Counted from the stretch's first letter, positions 25,901 to 40,900 are shown. The stretch is DNA of 64,000 nt from Herpetospermum pedunculosum (GCA_028017165.1 CM051530.1:22606501-22670500), one strand, 5' to 3'. Program-made: numbers and translations. The notes: generated by a model not told the origin, from the letters alone.

Positions 25901-28900
25901 TAATGCTTTTGTGAAGATATCTCCTAACTGCTCTCCAGTCTTGATGTATCCTGTGGATATCAGGCCTTGCTGTATCTTCTCACGTACAAAGTGACAGTCT
26001 ACTTCAATGTGTTTAGTTCGCTCATGAAATACTGGATTGGATGCGATGTGAAGAGCTGCTTGATTATCGCACCATAATTTAGTCGGTGTTGTGATATCAA
26101 ATCCCAATTCAATGAGAAGTTGATATATCCACACTAATTCACATACAGATTGTGCCATTGCTCTATACTCTGACTCAGCACTAGAACGTGACACCACATT
26201 CTGTTTCTTACTCTTCCAAGAAACCAAATTACCACCAACAAATACACAATAGCCTGAAGTAGATCTCCTATCTTCCTTAGATCCTGCCCAATCAGCATCG
26301 GTGAAACATTCAATGTTAGTATGACCATAATCTTTATATACTAAACCACGTCCAGGGGCAGCTTTCAAATAACACAGAATTTGTTCTAATGCAGCCCAAT
26401 GGTCAACTGTAGGGGAAGACATATACTGACTCACAATACTCACTGAATAGGCTATGTCTGGTCGAGTTACTGTAAGGTAATTTAGTTTTCCCACCAACCT
26501 CCTATATCTTTCAGGATCTTTCAGCAATTCGCCCTCTCTTGTGAGCTGTGAATTGGGCATCATTGGGGTACTGCATGGCTTAGCCCCTAATTTCCCTGTT
26601 TCAGCCAACAAGTCAAGTACATATTTTCTCTGTGATAACATAATTCCCTTCTTGCTTCTTATTACCTCAATTCCAAGAAAGTATTTCAACATTCCCAAAT
26701 CTTTTGTATGGAATTGACTGTGGAGAAAAGTCTTGAGAGATTGAATACCCAATGAGTCATCACCAGTAATAACAATATCATCAACATATACGACTAACAA
26801 GATGAAACCCCTCTCAGATCGTTTATAAAAGACTGAATGATCTGACTTGCTTTTCTTCATTCCAAAGTCTTCAACTACCGTGCTAAATTTTCCAAACCAT
26901 GCTCGTGGACTCTGCTTTAAACCGTACAAGGATTTTCGAAGGCGACATACCTTTCCATTCTCCCCCTGAGCAACAAATCCCGGCGGTTGCTCCATATACA
27001 CCTCTTCTTGAAGATCACCATGAAGAAATGCATTTTTAATATCAAGTTGATGCAAGGGCCAATGATGAGTTGATGCTAACACAATGAATAACCTAACAGA
27101 CGCCATTTTAGCAAGTGGAGAAAAAGTATCAGAATAATCAATTCCATACGTTTGTGCGTAGCCTTTAGCCACCAGACGAGCTTTCAACCGAGCGACAGAC
27201 CCATCGGGATTGACTTTAACTGCAAATACCCATTTACAACCAATAGGCCTCTTTCCTGCAGGAAGAGACACTAAATCCCAAGTACCATTGTCATCTAAGG
27301 CATTCATCTCCTCCACCATTGCAGCGCGCCAACCAGAATGAGACAAAGCTTCACGAACAGATTTAGGACTAGATAAAGACTCTATAGATGCAATGAAAGA
27401 GCATGTAGGAGAAGACAAATGGTTATATGACACAAAAGATGAGATAGGGTAAGTGCACTGACGCGTACCTTTACGAAGGGCAATGGGACGATCATCGCTT
27501 GCACCTGGATCCAATGACGAAGAAGCCTCTGATAAAGGGCGTATAACTGTACCTGGTTGTCGACGAGAGTAAACCTGAGTCAAAGGTGGGTGAGTAGAGA
27601 CAGGGACAAAGGAAGATGATTCGTTACGTGTCTCACAAGAAGACACAATGGTATATATAAGGAACTCATCATCATCCTTCGTATGCTCCCCCCGACTCTT
27701 ATTGGAAGGCAAGGGGAAGAAAGACGAATCTTCAAAGAACGTGACATCAGGAGAAACCAAATACCTATCAAGACTAGGACAATAACACCGATACCCTTTT
27801 TGAACACGAGAATATCCAAGAAAGATACATTTTAATGACTTTGGATCCAATTTGGTGAGATGGGGTCGAACATCCCGAACAAAACAAGTACACCCAAATA
27901 CTTTTGGTGTAAGAGAAAACGATGGTTGTTTAGGACACAAAGTACGATAAGGTATCTCACCCTTAAGAACAGAAGAAGGCATGCGATTGATCAAGAAACA
28001 AGCCGTCGAAACAGCATCAACCCAGAAATGTTTTGGAACGTGCATCTGAAACATTAAGGCTCGTGCTGTTTCGAGGAGATGACGATTCTTTCGTTCTGCA
28101 ACCCCATTTTGAGATGGAGTATCGACACATGAGGATTGATGAAGAATACCATGTGCACCTAAATAAGATCCAAGAGCATGAGAGAAATATTCCTTAGCAT
28201 TATCACTCCGTAGGATTTTAAGAGAACCGCTAAATTGCGTTCTAATTTCAGCATGGAAGTTACAAAAATAAGAAAGCAACTCAGAACGACTTTTCATTAA
28301 ATATAACCAAGTTACACGAGAATAATCGTCAACAAAGGTAACAAAATATCGAAACTTTCCCTTGGACTCGATAGGACATGGACCCCAAACATCAGAGTGA
28401 ACTAACTCAAACGGAGCACTAGCTCGTTTATCGACTCTCGGATACAAACTCACACGATGAAACTTAGCAAACTGACATGACTCACAATCTAAAGAAGACA
28501 AATGACTAAATTGAGGACGAAGACGCTTCAAAACTGAAATAGACGGATGACCCAAACGACAATGTTCTTCAAAAGGGGAAAACACTCTAGAGCATGTGAC
28601 GGCAGTAGGTATATGTGGTTCAAAGATGTAGAGACCTCCAGATTTACGCCCTCTACCAATAGTCCTCTTCGTCAAAAGATCCTGAAATAAGCAATGATCA
28701 GGAAAGAATAAGACACAACAATTAAGATCATGAGTGAGTTTACTGACAGAAATCAAATTGAAGGAGAACTATGGTAAACTTAAAACAGAGGATAGGGACA
28801 TTGTTTTGGTAAGATTGACTGTGCCCGATCCTAAAACAGGAGTAGTGGTTCCATCGGCTATAGTAACATTAGGCAAAGATGTAGATGGAGAAAAATGAGA

Positions 28901-31900
28901 GAATAAACTAGGATTACCTGTCATATGATCTGTAGCGCCAGAGTCAATGACCCATTTCGAAGAGGAGGAAAGAAGACATTTAGATTTGTTACCTGTCTCG
29001 GCGATGGCAGTAATAGGAGTAGAAGATGATGCCGTCAATGACTCTTGATACTGTTGAAATTGAGCAAACTCTGACTGAGAAATCGTGAAGGGCTTTTCAG
29101 GGTTATCAGGAGTAGATGCAACATGGGCAGATTGACCCCTCTGATCCTGACTGTGACTCTGGTTCTTATACAAGAGTTTTCTGCACTCTTTTACCACATG
29201 ACCGGGCTTACGACAATAATAGCAAACAATATCTCCAGAATTAGATTTCTGAGTAGTAGAAGGATATCCTCTAGAGAAGTTGTTTCCTGCCCGTCGATTA
29301 CCTCTATGCTCATTGGTATGCCCAACGAAAGCACTGTTCGACTCAGATGGTGGGACCAAAGGTGCGGACTTTTCTGTACGAAGTATACGAGTAAAAGCAG
29401 CTTCCAACGAGGAGACATCTGAACTAGAAAGAACTTGATCTTTTGCCATATCATATTGAGGATCAAGACCAACTAAGAAACTCATGATGAACAATTTGTC
29501 GCGTTGGGTAGTTTGAACCTTGACATCAGGACCCACGGGCAACAAAGTGCTAAATTCAGCACAATTCCGTTTGCATTCCATAAAATAACTCAAAAGAGAT
29601 TTTCCACTCTGAGCAGGTTGAAAGAGGGTCTTACACACTTCAAACATTCTGTTGAGGTTATCTTTCCCAGAATAGAGAAATTCCAAGTATTCCATTAGTT
29701 CTTTGACCGATTCGCAGTGATTCACGAGCCCAACAACCTCTTTCTCAATCGAATTCTTGATTTGTAGGATCATTCTAGAATCGTCCCTCAACCAAGTCTT
29801 CTTGCTGTCATCCGTTGGTGGTGTTTTAGTCAAGTGATCCTCCATCTCAATACTCCGAATATAATGACGAACGTTCGATCGCCATGCATAGTAGTTAGAC
29901 CCATTCAACTTGTCTTCTGTAACCTTCGAAACCATCGGTATCATGCCGGACATAACTACGGTTGTCTTATCACCCATAACACAGAAAAAACAGAACTGAA
30001 AAACTCGAAAAACAAACCCAAACCGAGGGAAAACAACAAACCAGAGGCAAACCGAGTAGATTTTGTCAAACCTACATACACAGACAGGCTGGAAACCACG
30101 TTGCGAGACGAACCCAGGCGGCGGAAGCGAGAACGGGTGGCGCACGCGCCCTCACGCGCCGGCGGAGGCAGAACCTTTCGGCGGCGCGTGGGCTTCACGC
30201 GCGGCTCCTTCTGACGGACGGCGACGGCGATTCTCCTCTCCTGACGGCGGCGCAGCTGCTGAAGTGGGTGGTGTTGACAAACGGTCACTCTAAATGAAGA
30301 CCCAAACGTCAACCTACCCCCACTTGAAAAACCCTAACGGCAAAAAAAAAATTTCTAAAACCCTAGCTCTGATACCATGTAAATGCTAAGGGTTTGAGAG
30401 AATCAGAAAATACTGTATTCCATTCATTAGAGAGATATATATATGTCAATGTACAAGGTTAACCTAATTAGGGAAAGGGGGGAAAAGACAGTAAAGGACA
30501 TTACAACTAATATATTTACAATACTATTCTAACAAGGTATACCCAGAATGAGCAGTGCAGAGTTTTCTCGTAGAGAAAAGTTTAATCTAAGAAGACAAGA
30601 TCATCTAGAATTGGTAGAAGCAAAGGATGAAGAATTAAAAAATCTAAAGGTTTAGTATTATTTTGCTAGCAATTATTAAAACATTTGAATCTATCCCCGT
30701 AAGCCTTCACATCATCAACTTTATCTTTAAAATTCTAATAAAAGTTCCCAACCAAATGACCCAACAAACTTCTGAACTTGTGGTTTAAGTTTCTTGTAAA
30801 CCCAAAAAGGAAATAAAAGGATCCATTGATCACTTGTGATGGGTTCTCATTCTCTATTAGGGGGTAGAGAGGAGAATAAAGTGACATCCTCTTTACACTT
30901 ACAGCATGTCATAAATGATGAGAAAGTATTAAAAGTTCCGTATCTACACATAATGCTTCTGGTTGTTCTGAAGCTTTACTTGACCTTGAACATGCAGCTG
31001 CTGCTGTTGAAATCAACAGAGAATCCAGATATTGAGTGGTGCAAAGATGTTAAGGGAAACATGTATGACATGGTGGTTGAAGGTTTTCAACTCTTGAGCA
31101 GATGGACTGCACGTATTTGGGAACAATGTGCATGGAAATTCTCTCGCCCATGCAAAGATGTTATTTCATTGGAATCTCATGAAACTTCATCCTTCTCAGA
31201 CTACGAAAAGGTACGTGTTTTTCGTTTTAGCAGCAGTAACAGTTATCCAGATGTCACTCTGTACTATTTGGCTAGTTTGTAGACCTTAGTTTGTCTTTAG
31301 ATTATTTAATTTTATTTTGACCTAGATTGGTCATATTTCCTGAGTTCTTATTTTCCTTTTCCTACCTTTTTATATTATGCCGTTTCACTTGTATTGCATA
31401 TTAGAGCCTAATTGGTCTACATATTTCCTCATATTATCAGTAGTGTTGGCAAGATTAGCATTCTTGGCTTTTAGGGTTGCTAAATTCATTCTGATATGTA
31501 TTCTCTAGTAATCCTAATCTTATTGTTTTTTTTGAATCTTTGACCCTTTGCTCGAAGTTATAATGCTTTAACCAGTTGAGCTATGCTCAACTAATCTTAT
31601 TTTTTTGAACAAGAAACAAAACTTTTCATTGAAAAAATGAAAAGAGGCTAATGCTCAAAGATACAAGCTCCATAAAGGAGAGAAAAAAACCAAGAATGAA
31701 GAACGAAATGTAAACAAGAGAAAACCAACAAAGAATCCAAAAAGAACCCAAAAGAGGCCAAAGAAAACCTAGCAACTGAACTCCAACAAAAACCGCACTG
31801 AAAACCAAAACTTGAAGACGATGATAGCAAGTTTGAGGCAACAACAAGAGACCTAAAGGCCAAGAATTCCAGAAAAATAAACTCCAAACGAAGAAAACAG

Positions 31901-34900
31901 ACAAGAGGCAAACAAAAAGCCTGAATCCTCAAGACATCCAAAATCAAACCGCTCTCCTTTAGAACAAACCAAAATCCTGGAGGGAGAAAAGCCTACACGA
32001 GAAGCCAAGGAGGGAAAGCTGCAAAAAACAGAATTAAACCCTTCCACGGTTGTCATCAACAAGGTTAGGAATTTCACGCATCTGAAATCCACAAGCTGCA
32101 ATAAGAGTGAGGAAGGATGAAGAGAAATTTCGTTGTCACAATCCTGAAATAAAGAAACTAGATCTCCTGAAAAACAATCTTCAAAAAACTCAACCGTGTT
32201 AGAGCATTGATATAATTAAATTTAGTGTAACCCATCAACTTCAGTTGTTGGGTTGATTGGTGATTTAACACTTGCCATTAACAAAGCATGCACCATGTTC
32301 TCTGTTTTGTCTTTTGGTTTGATGACTTTCTTATCTTTTGATGTTTTTCTAGGTGGTGAGACATAATTATAGTGCAGATGAAAGGAAAGCTCTTGTTGAG
32401 CTGGTTAGCTATATAAAGAGCATTGGGTCAATGATGCAGCAGTGTGATACTCTGGTAGCTGATGCTTTGTGGGAAACAGTACATGCCGAGGTTCAAGATT
32501 TTGTTCAAAACACATTGGCCACCATGTTACGAACTACCTTCCGGAAGAAGAAAGAAATTTCAAGGTGGAGATTATTTCTGATTTCTTTGGTTTTAAACAA
32601 ACTTTTGTTCCATAATGTATTATCTTATCTTGTGGTGCGCGTAAGCTGGCCCGGACACTCACGGATATCAAAAACAATAAATAATGTATTATCTTATTAT
32701 CAAATCACCATTTCCAGTGAATGTGAATCATAAATTATTGGTTGATTAGGGAGTTAGTTAAAATTTTCTATTGTGCTTATAAATTTGAACAGAATCTTCC
32801 TGATAAAAAATATTGTCTGGTGGGAATAAGGAAGATCTTCCCTTTAGTTGGGTTTATGTGGAAGGAAAGTGGGTTGAAAATATTCTCTTTACCAATTATG
32901 AGGGGAGAATTATAACTGACATGAGAGTGTAGGGTTTAGATACAAATTTTGTGTGGTTTTGGCAGTTGAGTGATTTTGTGCCAAGGTGGAAGAGATGGGT
33001 TAATGATGATTCTGCTCTATGAAAGTTTGGTTTTTCTATATCTATATATGCACGTAAAGAAAACGTGAAAAACAGGCCCGAATAGAATGTAAGCAAAGAG
33101 ATGAGATCCATGATGTTTTCTCCCATCATCTTTATTGTTGCTGCTTGTTTTAGAGACTGATGGGAAGGCTCGAGTGTACTAGGATTTTTTTCCGGATGAG
33201 AAACAATTTCTTTGATGTGTGAAATTTATAAAAGATGGGAGAAAGCGGAGGAGTTCCATCCTAGAGGTTCTTTCTAGAGACGGGGTCAACTTACTGCATC
33301 GGAGATTGAATCAAAATTCATCGATTTTTATCAGTCTCTGTTTACGAAAGATGGTCACGCTCGCATCCTTCCTCGTGATATGATATGCACTGGTCTCCAA
33401 TTAGTAGAGAACAAGTAGAGAGTCTGGAATTAGTTTTTTCTGAAGAGGAGGTTAGCCTTGCAGTTTCCTCTTTGGGTATCTGTAAGTCCCCGGGTCCTGA
33501 TGGTTTTACAACTGAATTTTTCAAGTTCTCTTGGCCCTTCGTAGAGGTGGATGTTATGTCCATGGTATCGTTAACGTCTCAGTTAATGAAACATATATTT
33601 GTTTCATACCTAAGAAGACTGGTGTGAGACCCCCAATTATACAAACATACTCTAGGAGGGGTAAAAAGGGTAATTCTGAGTAGACAAGATGTTAGTTGTG
33701 GGGAGACAAAGTTTGATAGAGAGTGGGGACTATTAGACATCATGGGGTTCCATCCTAAAACCAATTGGTAATAGGAGGAGTAGCCCATGTGTATTATATT
33801 ATGAGTGAGGTCCCTTCATCTATCCGATGTGGGATCCTCAACATGCCCCCTCAAGATGGCGCCTCTTTAGGTTCACCATCTTGGGTCGGATCCCATTTTT
33901 TGGACCGAATACCCGTTTGGGCTTCGTGTGCTCTGATACCATATTAGACATCATGGGGTTCCATCCTAAAACCAATTGGTAATAGGAGGAGTAGCCCATG
34001 TGTATTATATTATGAGTGAGGTCCCTTCATCTATCCGATGTGGGATCCTCAACAGGGACCATTGGGTATGTTTTTGGCTGTTATTTAGAGAGGAGTGCTT
34101 GGTGAGGAAGTTAGGTTTTCATTTGGTATAGACATTGGTCTGTGGGAGAGTTTTCCAGCTTCTTGAAGAGTTCGGAAACCCTAGTATCATTTTGGTTGCT
34201 TACAACAAAGTAAATATATAATAGAGATCACTATATATTGAAAAACTATCAATATATAAGTGATACATTTCCTTGCAATACTTGTGTGTTTGGTACATTG
34301 TTTGTTATTTGCAGGTTAGGAGACTTGGATACCTAACATTTGGTATCAGAGCTCGTTCACCCTGGGGAGGACGAGGAAAATGGCGCAGAGGCAAGTAGAA
34401 GAAAGGCTTGAGGGAACGGAAAAGGACCTGGGAAGCATCAGGCAAGAGATATTGCTGATAAGTAAAAAAATGGAAGAAGCAGCGAGTGAAGCTCGCGAAA
34501 ACAACAAAATGATGTTAATCGAGCTTGAGAAACAGAGAGCAACAATGAAATATATGACCGGAAGCAATGGAGGATCATCCTCGGTAGTGACTGTTGGATC
34601 GCTCCAGAAAAACAAAGAAAAAGAGACAGAGCAAACGGAAGCAAAAAGAGAAGAGGGAAAGACGAAACCTGAAAACAGACCACAACGAAGAGAAGGAGGA
34701 GATCGAAGCTCGATCAAGAAGCTGGAAATGCCGATCTTCGACGGAAGTAATCCAGACGCTTGGTTGTTTCGAGCCGAAAGGTATTTCGACATTCACCAAC
34801 TCACTGACTCTGAAAAAATCACAGTATCTGTTATTTCATTTGATCCTTCAGTAGTCCGTTGGTACCAATGGGCGAACAATCGTCGGAGAATAAAAGATTG

Positions 34901-37900
34901 AGACGATTTGCGAACACGCTTGTTCATACGGTGGCGGCCATCACGCGAAGGAAGTTTGTGTGCAAGATTTCTGGCGATCAAACAGGACGGAACCATCGCT
35001 GAATACCGACTACTGTTTGAAACTTATTCATCGCAACTGTCGGATCTACCAGAAGATGTGCTTGAGGAGACATTCCTTCGGGGACTCTGGCCGTCGTTGA
35101 AGGCGGGGGTCATCAGTCGGAAACCGCAAGGGTTGGAATCCATCATGGATGAAGCCCATCCCAAGTAATAGAGGATCGGGATTTTGCTCTCAAAATCGCT
35201 AAGGAAGAAGAAATGGTTTGGGCCGGTTTGGTTAAGGAAACAACCGCCGCACCCACAAATAAAACCGCAATAGACAAAGCCTCGTTATCAGTTGTGAAGC
35301 CCATGGGGCGGAGCCACGATGCTACTACCCGACCCATTACCTTACCCGATAAGGGAAACCATTTTCGACGAGAGGGTCCAGCCAAACGATTGTCGGATGC
35401 TGAATTCCAAGCGAAGAGAGAAAAAGGGTTATGTTATCGCTGCGATGAAAAATTCTTCAAAGGACACCGCTGCAAAACCAAGGATATTCGAGAACTAAGG
35501 GTACTGCTGGTGAACGATTCCGAAGAGATCGAGCTCCTGCAAGGGGATTTCGAGCAAGAACCGGTGGAAGTAAACACCCTAGAAGTGGGAGATTTGGTCG
35601 AACTCGACCTACGATCCGTCGTCGGAATCACAACACCGGGAACAATGAAGGTAAGGGGCACAATCGAAGGGCATGAGGTGGTAGTCTTGATTGACTGTGG
35701 AGCCACCCATAACTTCGTGTCTCAGAAGATAGTTGACGAGCTCCAACTTCCAATTACCACAACTTCCAACTACGGGGTTGTTGTCGGAAATGGACAAGCT
35801 CTGAAAGGGAAGGGAATATGCAAAACAATAGTGGTAACTCTTCCAGAATTAACGATTCAAGAAGCGTTTCTACCGTTAGAACTCGGCGGAGTGAATGTAA
35901 TTCTGGGTATGCAGTGGTTGCGAACGATGGGTTTGATGGGGGTAGATTGGAAGGCATTGACTATGACCTTCGAAGTGGGAGGATCCACAGTAACGATCCG
36001 AGGCGACCCAGCGCTTACAAAAACAGAGGTATCCTTGAAAATGCTCAGCAAGACATGGTCGGAATATGACCAAGGTTTCTTGATCGAACTACATAGCTTA
36101 CAAGTTGAAGAGGATGAGGGAGAATCTTCCAGAGAGCTACAAACAGAAGAAGTGCCCTTCTCGAATGTAGTACAGGAACTCTTGAATGATTATCAATCTG
36201 TGTTTGAACTACCTGGGGGATTACCTCCACGACGAGAGGTTGATCATAAGATTGTGCTGACAGCCGAGACAAAACCTATTAATGTACGACCATATCGGTA
36301 TGCTTACGCCCAGAAATCCGAAATTGAAAGGTTGATCAGTGAGATGTTAGCTTCGGGGATCATTCGGCCAAGCTCGATCCCATTCTCTAGCCCAGTTCTC
36401 TTAGCTAAAAAGAAAGATGGGAGATGGCGATTTTGCGTCGATTACAGGGCATTAAATCGTTACACAGTGCCAGACAAGTTCCCAATCCCGATCATTGAAG
36501 AATTGTTAGATGAGCTACATGGGTCCACAGTGTATTCCAAATTTGATCTGAAAAGCGGATATCATCAGATTCAGATGTGCACCAATGACATTCCCAAGAC
36601 CGCCTTCAGAACTCATGAGGGGCATTACGAGTTCATGGTCATGCCATTCGGGCTAACCAATGCATCGGCAACATTCCAGTCACTGATGATTCAGGTGTTT
36701 CGTCCATTTTTACGCAAATTCATACTTGTGTTTTTTGATGATATCCTAGTATACAACCCTGATATGGATTCTCATATTACACATCTCACAGTGGTCCTCA
36801 ATATCCTTCGAGATAACTCCTTGTTCGCGAACCGGAAGAAATGCATCTTCGCACGAGACCGAGTAGAATACTTGGGTCATTGGGTATCAGCCAATGGAGT
36901 AGAAGCTGATCATGAGAAAATCAAAGCAATGCTACAGTGGCCAATACCAAAAATGCTGAAAGAATTGCGAGGTTTCTTGGGTCTCACAGGCTATTACCGG
37001 CGATTTGTGTTACGATATGGATTCTTGGCAGCACCGTTGAACCAACTGTTAAGGAAGGACTCTTTCTAATGGACTGAGGAAGCGACGCATGCATTTGAAC
37101 GATTGAAGCAAGCTATGGTCACATTACCAGTGCTAGCTCTCCCTGATTTCACACTTCCTTTTGTCATCGAAACGGATGCCTCGGGGACGGGAGTGGGTGC
37201 GGTGTTACAACAGAAACAGCGGCCGATCGCTTTCTTTAGTCAGGCCTTGTCTGCGAGAGCTCAGACGAAATCAATCTATGAGCGTGAACTTATGGCAATT
37301 GTACTATCTGTTCAAAGGTGGCGCACATACCTGTTGGGTCAGAAATTTACAGTCCTCATGGACCAAAGATCTCTACGAAGCTTGTTGGAACAACGAGAGG
37401 TACAACCAGAATATCAGAAATGGCTTACTAAGCTGCTTGGCTACGATTTTGAGATTAAATACCACCCTGGATTATTGAATAAGGCAACAGATGCACTGTC
37501 GAGGATGCCACCAATAGTGGAGTTGTGTACATTGTCTGCCCCTGCGATTATTGATGTTGATATAGTCCAAGCTGAGGTTGAAAGTGATTGCACCCTCAAG
37601 ACAATCATTGATGAACTCAAGATCGACTCGCTGAGCTATCCGAAGTACTCTTTAGAGAAGGAACAATTACGTTATAAAGGAAGGATGGTGTTATCAAGTA
37701 AGTCTTCCCTTATCCCCACTATTTTACATACGTTTCATGATTCAGTCATTGGAGGACACTCGGACTTTCTTCGCACATATAAGCGGTTGACAGGGGAACT
37801 CCATTGGAAAGGGATGAAAACGGATGTGCAGCAATATGTAGCCAAATGTGCAATTTGTCAAAGAAACAAGTCTGAATCTGTTGTTCCAGTCGGGTTGTTG

Positions 37901-40900
37901 CAACCTCTTCCAATTCCGGACAAAATATGGGATGATATTGCCATGGATTTCATCGAGGGACTACCCAAGTCAGCCGGATTCAACTCGATCCTCGTAGTAG
38001 TGGACATGTTAAGCAAGTATGGACACTTTATCGCTCTCAAACACCCTTTTTCTGCCAAAGATATAGCTCAAGTCTTTGTGAAAGAGATAGTTCGCCTCCA
38101 TGGGTTTCCTAGGTCGATTGTATCTGACCGTGACAAGATATTTGTCAGCCATTTTTGGAACGAGATGTTTAAAATACAAGGGACACAACTATGCAGAAGC
38201 ACATCATTCCACCCTTAGACTGACGGGCAATCGGAGATTGTAAACAAATGTGTCGAGACATATTTGCGTTGTTTTTAGTAGCGAACAACCAATGAAATGG
38301 GAAAAATGGCTTTCATGGGCGGAATATTGGTATAATACCACATTTCATGCATCCACCCGATCCACCCCTTTTCACATTGTGTACGGAAGACAACCACCAT
38401 CCATCATTTCGTATGGGGATCGTAAGACCAAGAATGACACATTAGAACAACAATTGTTGGAAAGAGATCGCGCCTTGTTGCTTCTAAAGGATCATTTGCG
38501 CAATGCACAAGATAGAATGAAAAAACAGGCTGATAAGAAAAGAAGGGATGTGGAATTTGCAATAGGAGACATGGTTTATTTGAAGATTAGACCATACCGC
38601 CAACGATCCCTCGCAAAGAAAAGGTGTGAGAAACTAACACCCAAATACTTTGGGCCTTACAAGGTGATGGAACGCATTGGGACTGTTGCATACCGATTGG
38701 AGTTACCCCAAGGTACGTTGATTCACAATGTTTTCCATGTATCACAGCTTAAAAAAGATAAAGGCATGAATGTGCTGGTGCAAAACAGACCACCCCTATT
38801 GACTGAAAACTATGAATGGAAGGCTGAACCCATATCTGTGCTGGGCATTCGCTGGAATACTGAGGATGACTGCGATGAATGGTTAATTCAGTGGCAAGGA
38901 CTGCAAGCTTGTGATGCAACGTGGGAATCGGCTCTGTTATAGTATACTTGTGAATATAGGAGCTTATGATGTCCTTTATTGTAATTTACTATTATTAGGG
39001 TTAGGGCTTTCATGTATGTCTATATATTGTTAACTCTTCTAAATGGAAAGCTGAATGATTCTCTCATATTTGGTTTTACAATATCATGGTATCAGAGCCA
39101 TCTTTTTTATATGGCTATTAGAGTTTTGTGAATTAGGGTTTTGTAAACCTTTTAGGTTTGAGGTTTAGGAACCTTTTGTTCAATCTTGAGTTTTGTGATT
39201 TGTTATTCCCTTGGCTGCTATTACCGCCGCTGTTAGTATCTTCCGCTGCAACAGCCGCCGTCAGTCGCCTCCGCCGCCGCCGTCAGTAGCAGCCGCCGCC
39301 ATTTTTCTTTCTCACCGCCCAGCCAAGGAGGAAGCCCAGCCGCCGATCTGCCAAACCCCAAAATTTTGTCTGATTCTGACTTGTGCGTGAGGCTCACGCG
39401 CCGCCTCTATCTTCGGCGATTTTTCTCACGCGCCGGCGCGTGCGTGGTCGACAACCTCCATGGTTTCGTGACTTGCTAGTTTTTTGTAATTTTCCGACTT
39501 GTTTGTGTGGTGTTCTTGGTCATCATTGGCTCGAGTTAGAAGTCGGTTTGGAAAAGTATTAACGTTTGTGTTGGGAACTCCATTCGGATCTGTTTTTTTC
39601 ATGAGTTTTGTGGTCACTTGGTTATGATTTCGTGGGTTTAGATCCAATTTTGTGTTTCTATATTTGTCGTTGATCTATGGCCAAGCTGAAGCTAGCAGAG
39701 ACATCTAATTTGGGTCAATCGGGGACTCAATCCATCTATGGTTCATCTAAGAAGCCATTTGTTGATTCTATTGCCGAGTTTGCTAAGTCTACACATTACC
39801 AGAACTCATCAAAAGCATTTTCTTCATCATGCGCGCTTAACTCTATTACAACCATTGCTGGGTCAGGTAACATGAACTATTGTCTTATTTCATCAACTAC
39901 CAAATGGGTCATAGACTCTGGTGCTACCGACCATATGACAGGTAATCCCAATTTGTTTTCCACTCTTTCGTCATCTACATCCCTTGCTAAGGTTACTTTG
40001 GCAGATGGATCAACATCTTCTGCTATTGGATCTGGCACAGTAATTTTAACCTCATCTCTTACGTTGTCATCTGTCCTACATTTGCCTCAACTTTCCTTTA
40101 ATTTGATCTCTACTAGTAAACTTACTTGTGATCTTAATTGTTCTGTTTCATTCTATCCTGGTTATTGCTTGTTTCAGGATCTAATGACAAAGAAGATTAT
40201 TGGTAGAGGACATGAATCTGGAGGACTTTATATTTTTGATCATCAAGAGTCGAAAGTTGCTTGTTTTGGAGTCGTCACTCCTCTTAATGCCCATTGTCGT
40301 CTAGGTCATCCATCTATTTCAGTATTAAGAAAGCTTTGTCCTCAATTTCATAACTTGTCTTCCTTAAATTGTGACTCGTGTCAGTTTGCCAAATTCCATC
40401 GTCTTAGTTCGAGCCCTAGAATCGATAAGCGAGCAAGTGCGCCTTTCGAATTAGTTCATTCCGATATTTGGGGTCCTTGTCCAGTTGTGTCTAAAACTGG
40501 ATTTCGATACTTCGTTTCCTTTGTTGATGATTACTCTCGTATGACTTGGTTGTTTTTTATGAAGAATCGTTCTGAGTTACTTTCTCACTTATGTAATTTT
40601 CATGCTGAAATTTGAACTCAGTTTGATGTTCCCATTAAAATTTTGAGAAGTGACAATGCTGGTGAGTACTTTTCTGAAGCACTTAGGTCGTACCTATGTA
40701 AGCATGGAATTATTCATCAATCATCTTGTGCTGATACTCCATCCCAAAATGGAGTTGCTGAAAGAAAGAATAGACATCTTCTTGAAATTGCAAGAGCATT
40801 ATCTTTTCAAATGCATGTTCCAAAACTCTTTTGGGTTGATGCCATTTCCACGGTCTGTTTTTTGATTAATCGAATGCCTTCATCTGTTCTTAAAGGTCAG

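Larger units (their letters stand above)
33623..38945 (+). mobile_element. Ty3/gypsy chromovirus-like element, 3' LTR missing
   Basis: The 5' LTR runs from TGTGAGACCCCCAATTAT at 33623 to ...ACCTAACA at 34338, interrupted by a TRIM; about 387 bp remain without it. The primer site TGGTATCAGAGC starts at 34341. Gag and pol follow to 38941. Immediately afterwards the sequence passes into the LTR of Copia C, with no 3' LTR or purine tract of its own. Thus the 3' end has been lost or replaced. PIR intron 14, same orientation as the gene. Confidence 0.85.

Noticed and set aside
29834..30293. Plus-strand ORFs at the left of Copia A gag
   Set aside because: They are antisense shadows of the Copia gag and leader; the mirror ORFs appear at 58649-59122 in copy B.
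30836..31282. Separate 148-codon gene
   Set aside because: This frame simply reads through PIR exon 13 (30998-31210) with flanking intron sequence.
32353..32733. Separate 126-codon gene
   Set aside because: It is PIR exon 14 plus read-through into intron 14.
35687..36755. Unusual DCGA protease and FFDD polymerase motifs in the Ty3 element as evidence of novelty
   Set aside because: Both variants are common in this plant Ty3 lineage, as far as I know; they are not marks of a new enzyme.
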